From CAZRRV01 sp045660865 (GTDB taxonomy: Bacteria > Bacillota > Clostridia > Oscillospirales > Acutalibacteraceae), in assembly GCA_045660865.1 (NCBI GenBank), contig JAZREP010000014.1, positions 62,001 to 126,000 of the forward strand: a stretch of 64,000 nt of DNA, given 5' to 3'. Position 1 is the stretch's first letter. Each line of letters starts with the position of its first letter. Below, in pieces: positions 50,517-58,944 of the stretch. A program made the translations under genes and the position numbers. The notes beneath the pieces were generated by a model. It was not told the DNA's origin and ran no database searches. It worked only from the letters and a program-made list of their open reading frames with translations.

Positions 50517-51740
50517 ATGGAATATGATGTTATTGTTGTGGGTGGCGGCGCTGCAGGCTTGATGGCGGCAGGTACAGCCACAGCGGCAGGCAAAAAGGTT
50601 TTACTCTTAGAACGTAATGAGCGCCCTGCCAGAAAGGTTATGATTACCGGTAAAGGCCGTTGTAACGTGACTAACAACACAGATATAAACGGCTTGATAG
50701 CCGCTATACCAAAAGGCGGTAAATTCCTATATTCAGCATTCAACCGCTTCTCAGCAGAGGATACTATAAGGCTTTTCGAGGAACTGGGAGTGCCCTTAAA
50801 AACTGAGCGTGGCAACCGTGTTTTTCCTGTTTCGGACAAATCTGTTGATATAGTGGATGCGTTGGTGCGTTATGCAAAATCGGCAAAGCGCATTACAACA
50901 AGGGTTAGTGAATTGTTGCTTGAAGATGGTGCACTAAAAGGTGTCAGCACAGAAGACGGACAAAACTTTTATGCAAAAAGTGTTGTTCTTGCAACAGGCG
51001 GTCTTTCTTACCCGACCACAGGTTCTACAGGGGATGGATACAAGTTTGCCGAATCGGCAGGACATACAGTAAATCCGCTTTATCCTTCTTTAGTGCCGTT
51101 GGAAACTCAAGAGGGTTGGGTTACCGATTTGCAAGGGCTATCACTTAAAAATGTTGCCGTTTCATTTTATGAAGAGGGCAAGACAAAGCCTGTTTTTACC
51201 GACTTTGGTGAAATGATGTTTGCCCATTTCGGCGTTACGGGACCAACTGTATTAAGTGCCTCGGCGCATCTTAACCCCGACAAAATAAATCAGTATAAAA
51301 TGCAGATTGATTTAAAGCCGGCGCTGGATGAAAAACAACTGGATAACCGATTGTTGCGTGACTTTTCAAAACACGCAAATAAGGATTTAAAAAACGCTAT
51401 GGTTGACTTGTTGCCAACTAGACTTATACCGATAGTTATAAGACAATCGGGATTGGATATAGGCTGCAAGGTTAATCAACTTTCTAAACCCCAGCGTATG
51501 TCGTTGGTTAAGACTTTAAAGGCTTTAACTCTTCAAATAACCAATTTTAGACCCATATCCGAAGCGGTTATTACAAGGGGAGGAGTAAAAACCTCTGAAA
51601 TCAATCCTGCAACTATGGAGTCAAAGCTTTTAAACGGGCTTTATTTTGCGGGTGAAATTATTGACGTTGATGCATACACCGGCGGCTTTAATTTACAAAT
51701 TGCCTTTTCTACCGGCTTTTTAGCAGGAGAGAATAGTTAA
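50517..51740 (+). CDS. FAD-dependent oxidoreductase (YhiN/BaiN-like, HI0933 family)
   Basis: Flavoprotein of 407 residues with N-terminal FAD motif DVIVVGGGAAGLMAAGTA, GKGRCNVTNN, and LATGGLSYPTTGSTGDGY, followed by C-terminal GLYFAGEIIDVDAYTGGFNLQ, the closing FAD-binding region of this family. Substrate is not established. ATG 50517 is favoured, since AGGTG is 7 nt upstream; GTG 50508 is an alternative. It starts an apparent group with cmk, plsC and ispH-rpsA, a common Clostridia order. Confidence 0.9.
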   Translation: MEYDVIVVGGGAAGLMAAGTATAAGKKVLLLERNERPARKVMITGKGRCNVTNNTDINGLIAAIPKGGKFLYSAFNRFSAEDTIRLFEELGVPLKTERGNRVFPVSDKSVDIVDALVRYAKSAKRITTRVSELLLEDGALKGVSTEDGQNFYAKSVVLATGGLSYPTTGSTGDGYKFAESAGHTVNPLYPSLVPLETQEGWVTDLQGLSLKNVAVSFYEEGKTKPVFTDFGEMMFAHFGVTGPTVLSASAHLNPDKINQYKMQIDLKPALDEKQLDNRLLRDFSKHANKDLKNAMVDLLPTRLIPIVIRQSGLDIGCKVNQLSKPQRMSLVKTLKALTLQITNFRPISEAVITRGGVKTSEINPATMESKLLNGLYFAGEIIDVDAYTGGFNLQIAFSTGFLAGENS

Positions 51741-51760
51741 TAAATACAAGGAGAATATTT

Positions 51761-52426
51761 ATGTTTTCAGTTGCTATTGATGGACCTTCAGGAGCAGGAA
51801 AAAGCAGTATTGCGCGCCGTGCGGCTGAGCGTCTTGGATTTATCTATGTTGATACGGGAGCGCTTTACCGTACAGTAGGTCTTGCTATGTCAAGAGAAAA
51901 CACTGACCTGTCAAATGAAAAATCAGTTACCGAATTGCTTAACAGCATTAAGGTTGAATTGGTTTTTAAAAACGGTGAACAGAGAGTTTTGCTAAATGGT
52001 GAGGATGTATCAAGTGATATTCGTACACCGGAGGCTTCTATGATGGCTTCTAAATGCTCGGCTTTGCCGGTTGTACGTGCCTTTTTACTTGACCTTCAGC
52101 GCAATATGGCAAAAACAAACTCTATTATTATGGATGGCAGAGATATAGGCACTGTGGTTTTACCTGATGCTAACGTTAAAATATATCTTACTGCTTCTGC
52201 TAAGGTGCGTGCAAAACGCCGTTATGATGAACTTATAGAAAAGGGTCATAATGTAGAGTTTGAAGATGTTTTGGCGGATATGGAAAAACGTGACTATGAT
52301 GATATGAACCGTGCTACCGCACCGCTGAAACAGGCAGACGATGCTGTATTGCTTTGCACAGATGATTTGAATTTTGAAGAATCAATATTAGCTGTTTTAA
52401 AAATAATAAACGGGGAGCAAAAATAA
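51761..52426 (+). CDS. cmk: Cytidylate kinase
   Basis: Phosphorylates CMP and dCMP. The 221-residue protein has the P-loop AIDGPSGAGKSSIARRAA, YVDTGALYR and IIMDGRDIGTVVLPDA, all typical of bacterial Cmk. AAGGAG precedes the ATG by 8 nt; plsC starts one base after its stop. Confidence 0.97.
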   Translation: MFSVAIDGPSGAGKSSIARRAAERLGFIYVDTGALYRTVGLAMSRENTDLSNEKSVTELLNSIKVELVFKNGEQRVLLNGEDVSSDIRTPEASMMASKCSALPVVRAFLLDLQRNMAKTNSIIMDGRDIGTVVLPDANVKIYLTASAKVRAKRRYDELIEKGHNVEFEDVLADMEKRDYDDMNRATAPLKQADDAVLLCTDDLNFEESILAVLKIINGEQK

Positions 52427-53023
52427 ATGTTCTACTCGATTATACGACTTATAGTATATCCGCTTGTGCGATTGCTTTTTTGGGTTAAAATAACCGGCAG
52501 GGAGAATATACCCAAAGACGGTAAGGTTATAATTTGTTGTAATCATATAAGTATGATTGATGTTGCCGCCTTGGTTATTGCTTGTCCTCGCCCTATTCAT
52601 TTTATGGCAAAAAGCGAACTTTTTAAAAACAAGCTTTTAGCTTGGTTTTTACGCAAAATGAATGCTTTTGCGGTTATTCGCGGCAGTTCCGGTAAGGATG
52701 CTATAGACCACGCGGTTTCGCTCGTTAAAAATGGCGGAATATTAGGAATTTTCCCGGAGGGCAAGCGTTATCACGAAGGGCGCCCGACAAAAGCAAAATC
52801 CGGCATAGCCGTTATTTTGTCTATGGTTGATGCACCGGTAATTCCTACCGCTATATGCTATAAAACCAAACCCGGAATTTTCTGCCGTGCTGAGCTTAGC
52901 TTTGGTGAGCCTATGAAGCACGAGCTGCTCGAAATGAAGGATAATTCCCGTGATGAACTGCGCCGTGTATCTAATACAATTATGGGTGGCATTATAGCAG
53001 AATGGGAGAAATTAAATGGCTGA
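52427..53023 (+). CDS. plsC: 1-acyl-sn-glycerol-3-phosphate acyltransferase
   Basis: Membrane acyltransferase making phosphatidic acid. The 198-residue protein has the HX4D motif as NHISMIDV near residue 45 and FPEGKRYHEG near residue 108, with an N-terminal hydrophobic helix. GGGGAG upstream lies inside cmk. It overlaps the ispH-rpsA start by 8 nt, giving tight coupling. Confidence 0.94.
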   Translation: MFYSIIRLIVYPLVRLLFWVKITGRENIPKDGKVIICCNHISMIDVAALVIACPRPIHFMAKSELFKNKLLAWFLRKMNAFAVIRGSSGKDAIDHAVSLVKNGGILGIFPEGKRYHEGRPTKAKSGIAVILSMVDAPVIPTAICYKTKPGIFCRAELSFGEPMKHELLEMKDNSRDELRRVSNTIMGGIIAEWEKLNG

Positions 53024-55022
53024 GATTATACTTGCTGAAAATGCAGGCTTTTGCTTTGGCGTAAACCGTGCTGTACAAACGGTTTATGAATTGTTAGAAA
53101 AAGGGGAGAAGGTGTCAACCTTGGGCCCCATTATACACAACCCTCAATTGGTTGATGAGTTGTTACAAAAGGGTGTAGTTATTTCAAATAACCCGAATGA
53201 ATGTGCCGATGATTACACTTTGGTCTTGCGCTCTCACGGTGTTTCTCGTGCTGTTAAGGATGCAGCTTTAGAGCGGGGAATAAATGTGGTGGACGCAACC
53301 TGTCCCTTTGTGGCAAAAATCCATTCAATTGTTGATGAAAAAAGCCGACAAGGGTATGTAGTCCTAATTGCGGGCGATGAAACTCACAAAGAGGTTGAGG
53401 GGATTATTGGTCACTGCAACGGTGATTATTATGTCTTTGAAAATGAAGACGAACTTGAAAATTTGCTGAATAGTGGCGAATTTAACACCCAAACACCCAT
53501 CTGCGTAGTGTCCCAAACAACATTTAATGCGGATTTGTGGAAAAAATGTCAAAAAACTTTAAAAAAAGTGTGTACAAATGCAGAAGTTTTTGATACAATA
53601 TGTAATGCGACTGCGAAAAGACAGGCTGAAGCCGCCCGACTTGCACAGAAATGTGATGTAATGATAGTGGTTGGAGGCAGGCACAGTTCTAATACTGCTA
53701 AGCTTAAAGAGGTTTGTCTTTCGTTCTGTGATAGAACGGTTTTAGTAGAAACCGCTGCCGAACTTAAAAGTGAGGATATAAGCGGTGCTGAAAAAATCGG
53801 AGTTGTGGCAGGTGCTTCAACACCTGCAGGTATAATTAAGGAGGTTATTCACACCATGTCGGATATCGAAAATCAGGCAACAGAAAAAAATTTTGATGAA
53901 ATGTCCTTTGAGGAAGCCTTGGAAGCATTTGAGGCCGGGGCGGAATCAAACAGTTTAGATAAGAGAGTGAAGGGTGTTGTAATTTCGGTTAATGCCACTG
54001 AGATTCAAGTGGATATCGGAAGAAAACACACAGGTTATGTGTCAGCAGAAGAATACTCTTCCGATTCTTCTGTTAAACTGACTGAAGAAGTAAAGGTTGG
54101 CGACGTGCTTGACCTTATGATTCTTCGCACTAATGACCAAGAGGGTACAGTAATGCTTTCTAAGCGCCGTGTAGATGCTATCGCAGGCTGGGATGCAGTT
54201 AACGCTGCTCACGAGTCAGGCGAGGTGCTCACAGGCAAAGTTACTGACGTAGTTAAGGGTGGCGTTGTTTCTACCTATAACGGCGTTAGAGTATTTATCC
54301 CTGCTTCACAGGCTACTCTTTCTCGTAACGATTCTTTAGAGGAGTTAAAGGGTAAAGAGGTTCAGTTTAAAATTATTGAGATTGGCCGTGGCCGTAGAGT
54401 AATCGGTTCAATTCGCACTTTGCTTATTGAGAAGAAAAAAGAGCTTGAGGCTAAATTCTGGGAGGGTGTTGCTGTAGGCGATAAGTTTACAGGTACAGTT
54501 AAGTCTCTCACAGGTTATGGCGCATTCGTAGACCTTGGCGGCGTTGACGGAATGGTACATATTTCTGAGTTGTCTTGGCAAAGAATTAAAAACCCGGCTG
54601 AGGTTGTCAGCGTAGGTGATACCATTGAGGTATATGTAAAAGCTATTGATGCTGAAAACAAGAAGATTTCACTCGGCTACAAAAAGGCTGACGAGAATCC
54701 TTGGACAATCTTTGAAAACAACTACAATGTTGGTGATGTAATCACTGTTAATATTGTCAGCATGACAGCTTATGGTGCTTTTGCTCGCATTATACCCGGT
54801 ATTGACGGTTTAATTCATATCTCTAAGATTGCTAATAAGCGCGTTGAAAAACCGCAAGATGAGTTAAAAATCGGTCAAGAGGTTGAAGTTAAAATTACCG
54901 AGATTGACCTTGAGAAGAAACGCATCAGTCTTTCTATCAGAGATTTGTTGCCCGAAGCTGAAGAGGTAGTTGAGGAAACTCCCGCAGCAGAAGAGGCTCC
55001 TGCAGAAGAAGCAGCTGAATAA
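53016..55022 (+). CDS. ispH-rpsA: IspH (HMBPP reductase) fused to ribosomal protein S1
   Basis: Residues 1-285 are 4-hydroxy-3-methylbut-2-enyl diphosphate reductase of the MEP isoprenoid pathway, with the three Fe-S cysteines in GFCFGVNRAV, VDATCPFVAK and TICNATAKRQ. After a Glu-rich linker come four S1 RNA-binding repeats, at about 308-376, 395-460, 480-550 and 565-637, starting with VKGVVISVNATEIQVDIG, and the protein ends in an acidic Glu/Ala tail. Such fusions are known in Clostridia. It forms the end of the cmk-plsC operon. GGAGAA precedes the ATG. Confidence 0.95.
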   Translation: MAEIILAENAGFCFGVNRAVQTVYELLEKGEKVSTLGPIIHNPQLVDELLQKGVVISNNPNECADDYTLVLRSHGVSRAVKDAALERGINVVDATCPFVAKIHSIVDEKSRQGYVVLIAGDETHKEVEGIIGHCNGDYYVFENEDELENLLNSGEFNTQTPICVVSQTTFNADLWKKCQKTLKKVCTNAEVFDTICNATAKRQAEAARLAQKCDVMIVVGGRHSSNTAKLKEVCLSFCDRTVLVETAAELKSEDISGAEKIGVVAGASTPAGIIKEVIHTMSDIENQATEKNFDEMSFEEALEAFEAGAESNSLDKRVKGVVISVNATEIQVDIGRKHTGYVSAEEYSSDSSVKLTEEVKVGDVLDLMILRTNDQEGTVMLSKRRVDAIAGWDAVNAAHESGEVLTGKVTDVVKGGVVSTYNGVRVFIPASQATLSRNDSLEELKGKEVQFKIIEIGRGRRVIGSIRTLLIEKKKELEAKFWEGVAVGDKFTGTVKSLTGYGAFVDLGGVDGMVHISELSWQRIKNPAEVVSVGDTIEVYVKAIDAENKKISLGYKKADENPWTIFENNYNVGDVITVNIVSMTAYGAFARIIPGIDGLIHISKIANKRVEKPQDELKIGQEVEVKITEIDLEKKRISLSIRDLLPEAEEVVEETPAAEEAPAEEAAE

Positions 55023-55028
55023 TAAAAT

Positions 55029-55061
55029 TAAAACCGCCGTGCATTGCACGGCGGTTTTTTT
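55029..55061. terminator. Terminator between ispH-rpsA and dinB
   Basis: Hairpin AACCGCCGTGC / GCACGGCGGTT, loop ATT, with T-run on the right and A-run on the left; shared by convergent ispH-rpsA and dinB. Confidence 0.94.
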
Positions 55062-56247
55062 ATAGATTCAAATCTGTAATACGGGCACGTGTTACGCACT
55101 CGCTACCATATTTTTGGCGCAAATCAAAGACACGGCTTTCTAACTTTTCTTTCTTTATATCCAGCACAGGGTTGTCAAACAAGCCGATTTGCACACCACT
55201 TATATCGGGTGTTAAATGAGTCGCACGGATGCCTGCGGCACGTAATGGTAAATGCCAATCGAATTGTTTTACAAACAGCTTAAATCCCTCTTTAGCCAGC
55301 GTTTCGGTTAGCTGTGTGGGATAGGGGAGTTTGGCCGAAAACTCCTTTGCTACCAAATCGTTTGTACGGATGTGTATTTGTACACCGCCTGCGTATAATC
55401 GGTGCTCTCTAAGTTGTCTTGTAACATCCTCGGTAAGATGCAACAATAATGGCCATACGTCTCGGTTGCTTAACATATCTTGCGAAGTGGTTACGGAACG
55501 CCCAATGCTTTTAGGCGGAGTGTAATCGTTGATGCTCGCAACCTCGGAATTATCTTTACCGTTTGCGTAGTTGTGTAATGTTTCGCCAACAACACCAAAA
55601 CGGTCTTTTAAAGTGTTTATATTTGATTTAGCCAAATCACCAATCGTATAAATGCCCAGTTCGTGTAAAGCTCGTCTTGTTGATTTACCGATACAAAGCA
55701 TATCCTCTGCAGGCTTATTCCATAATATTTCTTTAAAGTGTGATGAGGGTATTTCGGTAATCGCATCAGGCTTTTTCATATCCGACCCGATTTTAGCGAA
55801 TACCTTATTAAAACTAATGCCTACAGATATAGTAAGGTCCAGCTCGGATTTAATACTTTCCTTTATCTTGAAAGCAATCTCATAAGCGCTTCCGAATAGG
55901 CGTGTGCTGCCCGTAATATCCAACCAGCACTCATCAATGCCAAAAGGCTCTATTTGGTCGGTGTACCTGGCGTATATTGCTTGCACCATTTTAGAGTATT
56001 TATGATAACTTTCAAAATCGGTGCCGGTGGTTACTAGGTTGGCACATTTCTGTTTTGCCTGCCAAATAGGTTCGCCGGTTTTCACCCCGAAGGACTTAGC
56101 GATTTCGTTTTTTGCCAATACAATACCATGGCGTGCCTCCACATCACCGCATACTGCCAAGGGCAGTTTTTTTAATTCGGGATTATTTTTACAGGCCACC
56201 GATGCATAAAAATTATTTAAATCACAATGTAGTATAATTCGTTCCAT
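55060..56247 (-). CDS. dinB: DNA polymerase IV (Y-family)
   Basis: Error-prone translesion polymerase. The 395-residue protein has the metal and steric-gate region LHCDLNNFYASVAC, then IEPFGIDECWLDITGS with the catalytic Asp-Glu, a helix-hairpin-helix region and a C-terminal clamp-binding motif QIGLFD. ATG 56247 follows GGTGA; alternative in-frame starts lie at 56253 and 56256. Unlike most genes here it has an SOS box just upstream, so it is probably LexA-repressed. Confidence 0.95.
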   Translation of the reverse strand: MERIILHCDLNNFYASVACKNNPELKKLPLAVCGDVEARHGIVLAKNEIAKSFGVKTGEPIWQAKQKCANLVTTGTDFESYHKYSKMVQAIYARYTDQIEPFGIDECWLDITGSTRLFGSAYEIAFKIKESIKSELDLTISVGISFNKVFAKIGSDMKKPDAITEIPSSHFKEILWNKPAEDMLCIGKSTRRALHELGIYTIGDLAKSNINTLKDRFGVVGETLHNYANGKDNSEVASINDYTPPKSIGRSVTTSQDMLSNRDVWPLLLHLTEDVTRQLREHRLYAGGVQIHIRTNDLVAKEFSAKLPYPTQLTETLAKEGFKLFVKQFDWHLPLRAAGIRATHLTPDISGVQIGLFDNPVLDIKKEKLESRVFDLRQKYGSECVTRARITDLNL

Positions 56248-56257
56248 TTTCATCACC

Positions 56258-56269
56258 GAACAGATGTTC
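56258..56269 (-). promoter_or_regulatory. LexA/DinR SOS box upstream of dinB
   Basis: GAACAGATGTTC matches the Firmicutes box GAAC-N4-GTTC exactly, and with flanking C it matches 13 of 14 positions of CGAACRNRYGTTYG. It lies just downstream of the dinB promoter, covering the likely transcription start and leaving only 11 nt to the start codon. Confidence 0.85.
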
Positions 56270-56276
56270 TAAACGG

Positions 56277-56305
56277 ATTATATCACAGCATATTATAAAT
56301 GTAAA
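56277..56305 (-). promoter_or_regulatory. dinB promoter
   Basis: On the minus strand, TTTACA (56305-56300) and TATAAT (56282-56277) are separated by 17 nt. The SOS box abuts it downstream. Confidence 0.75.
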
Positions 56306-56336
56306 GGACTAATTTAAGGAAATTTGTCTATTAGGC

Positions 56337-56365
56337 TTGTTTTACGTAGGTCTTCGTGTTATAAT
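56337..56365 (+). promoter_or_regulatory. Extended -10 promoter for the antiporter-nth operon
   Basis: TTGTTT at 56337-56342, 17-nt spacer and TATAAT at 56360-56365, with TG one base before the -10 (TGtTATAAT). Confidence 0.75.
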
Positions 56366-56400
56366 GTCGGTTGGATTTTTTTGTTAAGAGGTGAAAACAA

Positions 56401-57687
56401 TTGAACACATTATTGGCTGTATCGATAGCTCTTTTAACCGGACTTATTATGACAAGAGCTTTTAAAGTGTTAAAATTGCCTTCAGTTACAGCATACCTAA
56501 TCGCAGGTGTTTTGATTGGACCTTATTTTTTGGGTAGGCTGGGATTAAGCGGGGTGGGCTTCACATCTACTGGTGATGTTTCAAGTCTTTCTTTGGTTGC
56601 AGAGGTTGCATTAGGTTTTATTGCCTTTTCCATAGGAAATGAATTCCGTGTGTCAGACCTTAAACACACCGGAAAACAGGCTCTGGTCATAGGTGTTGTG
56701 CAAGCTTTTGTCGCAACCCTTTTTGTGGACATAGCATTATTGGCAGTTCATTTTATTATGCCCGATAAACTTTCGGTTTCGCAAGCGATAACACTCGGCG
56801 CAATTGCAACGGCAACAGCTCCTGCAGCAACCTTGATGGTTGTTAGACAATATAAGGCGCACGGCCCGTTAACGAAACTTTTGCTGCCTATAGTTGCATT
56901 GGATGATGCGGTAGGCTTAATAGTTTTTGCGGTTTCTTTCGGTATAGCAAAAACTTTGGTCAGCGGTTCCGTTGATATGGTTTCTATAATAGTTAATCCC
57001 ATTATAGAAATTGTATGTTCACTTGCACTTGGTGCAATAATGGGTTGGGTGCTTACACAACTTGAAAAACTGTTTAACTCAAACACAAACCGATTAAATC
57101 TCACTATAGCTGCTGTGTTCTTGACCGCCTCACTGGCTATGATGGACTTTAGAATAGGTCAAGTACATATACAGTTCTCATCATTACTTACTTGTATGAT
57201 GCTTGGTACCGTGTTCTGCAATATTTGTCCGCTGTCACACGACCTTATGTCGGCATCTGATAAATGGACATCACCGCTCTTTGCTTTGTTCTTTGTTATA
57301 AGCGGTGCAGAGTTAGAACTCAGTGTATTCACAGATATCGCCATTGTTTGCATTGGCGCAATTTATATCATCTTTAGGTCTTTGGGTAAATATTACGGAA
57401 CATACTTAAGTGCAAAAATGACTAAATGTTCATCCGCAATATGCAAGTATCTCGGTATAACCCTTTTGCCGCAAGCCGGTGTAGCGTTAGGTATGTGTGC
57501 TACTGCTATGCAGCTTGGTGAAGAGGGTAGACTTATCCGTAATATTACTCTCTTTGCAGTACTTATTTACGAAATATTTGGCCCTGTATTTACACGTCAG
57601 GCTCTTACCAAGGCGGGAGAAATTAAACCCATACCTCATGAGGTTAAGCACCGCCGCAAATTGAAATTGGAAGCTATTGAAAAATAA
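56401..57687 (+). CDS. Cation:proton antiporter (CPA2/Na+-H+ exchanger family)
   Basis: Multi-pass exchanger of 428 residues with about 12 helices, resembling KefB/NapA-type CPA2 proteins. Visible parts are ITAYLIAGVLIGPYFLGRLG-like first helices (start about TAYLIAGVLIGPY) and ATAPAATLMVVRQYKAHGPL, followed by LDDAVGLIVFAVSFG with the paired Asp residues used for transport. There is no C-terminal TrkA-N domain. TTG 56401 is supported by AGAGGTG 9 nt upstream. The ion is not determined. Confidence 0.85.
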   Translation: MNTLLAVSIALLTGLIMTRAFKVLKLPSVTAYLIAGVLIGPYFLGRLGLSGVGFTSTGDVSSLSLVAEVALGFIAFSIGNEFRVSDLKHTGKQALVIGVVQAFVATLFVDIALLAVHFIMPDKLSVSQAITLGAIATATAPAATLMVVRQYKAHGPLTKLLLPIVALDDAVGLIVFAVSFGIAKTLVSGSVDMVSIIVNPIIEIVCSLALGAIMGWVLTQLEKLFNSNTNRLNLTIAAVFLTASLAMMDFRIGQVHIQFSSLLTCMMLGTVFCNICPLSHDLMSASDKWTSPLFALFFVISGAELELSVFTDIAIVCIGAIYIIFRSLGKYYGTYLSAKMTKCSSAICKYLGITLLPQAGVALGMCATAMQLGEEGRLIRNITLFAVLIYEIFGPVFTRQALTKAGEIKPIPHEVKHRRKLKLEAIEK

Positions 57688-57696
57688 GGAGGGCGT

Positions 57697-58335
57697 ATGG
57701 CTAAACTGACAAAAGAACAACAACGTGCACTTAAAGCGGTAGAACTGTTTGAAATAGCTTATCCGCAAGCAAAATGTTCGCTGGATAGCCAAACACCCTT
57801 GCAACTTTTAATTGCCACACGCCTTTCTGCCCAGTGTACAGATGCTCGTGTAAACTTAGTAACACCTGCTCTGTTTGCTCGTTTTGCTGATGCCGAAGCT
57901 TTTGCTAAGGCGGATGTGAAAGAGGTTGAAGAGCTTATAAAAAGCTGCGGCCTTTATAAGACAAAGGCTAAAGATATTGTGGCGCTCGGCAAAATGCTGA
58001 CAGAGGAGTATGGCGGAATAGTGCCGGACACGATAGAGGAACTGATAAAGCTTCCCGGTATAGGACGTAAAACAGCCAACCTTGTGTGCGGTGATGTTTA
58101 CGGAAAGCCGGCTGTGGTGGCAGACACGCATTTTATTCGGCTTTGTAACCGCTTGGGCTTTGTAAAAACTAAAGACCCATATAAGGTGGAAATGGAAATG
58201 AAAAAACTGCTTCCACCTAATAAGTCAAATGATTTTTGCCACCGTGCGGTTTTACACGGTCGAGCCGTTTGTACGGCAAGAAAAGCCAATTGTTCAGACT
58301 GCTGTTTGCAACAAGTGTGCAAGCAAAAAATTTAA
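57697..58335 (+). CDS. nth: Endonuclease III
   Basis: Base-excision repair DNA glycosylase/AP lyase for oxidised pyrimidines. The 212-residue protein has the helix-hairpin-helix LPGIGRKTANLVC with the catalytic Lys, VVADTHFIRL with the Asp, and the four-Cys 4Fe-4S loop in CTARKANCSDCCLQQVC. AAGGAGGG precedes the ATG by 6 nt. It ends at its own terminator. Confidence 0.97.
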   Translation: MAKLTKEQQRALKAVELFEIAYPQAKCSLDSQTPLQLLIATRLSAQCTDARVNLVTPALFARFADAEAFAKADVKEVEELIKSCGLYKTKAKDIVALGKMLTEEYGGIVPDTIEELIKLPGIGRKTANLVCGDVYGKPAVVADTHFIRLCNRLGFVKTKDPYKVEMEMKKLLPPNKSNDFCHRAVLHGRAVCTARKANCSDCCLQQVCKQKI

Positions 58336-58343
58336 TAGTTTTA

Positions 58344-58382
58344 GAATCCTGCAAACAAATTTTTGTTTGCAGGATTTTTTTA
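58344..58382 (+). terminator. Terminator after nth
   Basis: Very strong hairpin ATCCTGCAAACAAA / TTTGTTTGCAGGAT, loop TTTT-like, followed by a T-run. Confidence 0.95.
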
Positions 58383-58402
58383 TAAAAAATGCAAAAAAAT
58401 AC

Positions 58403-58431
58403 TTGATTTTTTCTAACTATCATTGTATAAT
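58403..58431 (+). promoter_or_regulatory. dcw cluster promoter
   Basis: TTGATT at 58403-58408, 17-nt spacer and TATAAT at 58426-58431, upstream of the MraZ boxes. Confidence 0.75.
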
Positions 58432-58440
58432 TGGTGGTGT

Positions 58441-58481
58441 AAAGTGGTTTAAAAGTAAAGTTAAATGTTTTAAAGTGGTTT
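58441..58481 (+). promoter_or_regulatory. Likely MraZ-binding direct repeats
   Basis: Two exact copies of AAAGTGGTTT at 58441-58450 and 58472-58481, with two degenerate units AAAAGTAAAG and TTAAATGTTT between them, giving a roughly 10-nt period. MraZ represses the dcw promoter by binding several such tandem boxes; the sequence resembles the AAAGTG-type boxes reported for Mollicutes. They lie just after the promoter and before mraZ. Confidence 0.75.
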
Positions 58482-58518
58482 AAAAACCCAAGAAATTACA
58501 GAAAAAGGAGGGGACAAG

Positions 58519-58944
58519 GTGCTTTACGGTGAGTTTAAACATACGATTGACAAAAAAGGCAGAATGTTTATTCCTGCCAAGTTAAGAGATGACCTTGGAT
58601 CCTCTTTTGTACTTTGCCGTGGAATAGACGGAAATCGTTGTCTTTGTATTTATTCCGAGGAGGAATGGAAACAGTTGGACGAAAAAATACGTCAGTTGCC
58701 TGCGGTTAAATCCAGCCGCTTGCAGAGGTTTTTATATGCAGGGGCAGTTAAGTGCGAATGCGACGCTCAAGGGCGAGTGCTAATCCCTCAAAATCTTCGT
58801 GAGTATGCCGAAATGGGTGACGAGGCTTATATTCTCGGTATGTCTGCCCGTTTGGAAATTTGGAACAAAGAGCGCTGGGAGGCTGAAGCAGTTCTCGATA
58901 CGCCTGAATCAATCGGCGAAATTACTGCGGGGCTTGAGCTGTAA
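58519..58944 (+). CDS. mraZ: Transcriptional regulator MraZ
   Basis: First gene of the dcw (division and cell wall) cluster; a DNA-binding ring protein that represses its own promoter. The 141-residue protein has two SpoVT/AbrB-like halves, KGRMFIPAKLRDDLGSSFV and QGRVLIPQNLREYAEMGDE, with the family's DxKGR/DAQGR motif in each. GTG 58519 follows GGAGGGG. The stop overlaps rsmH by one base. Confidence 0.96.
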   Translation: MLYGEFKHTIDKKGRMFIPAKLRDDLGSSFVLCRGIDGNRCLCIYSEEEWKQLDEKIRQLPAVKSSRLQRFLYAGAVKCECDAQGRVLIPQNLREYAEMGDEAYILGMSARLEIWNKERWEAEAVLDTPESIGEITAGLEL

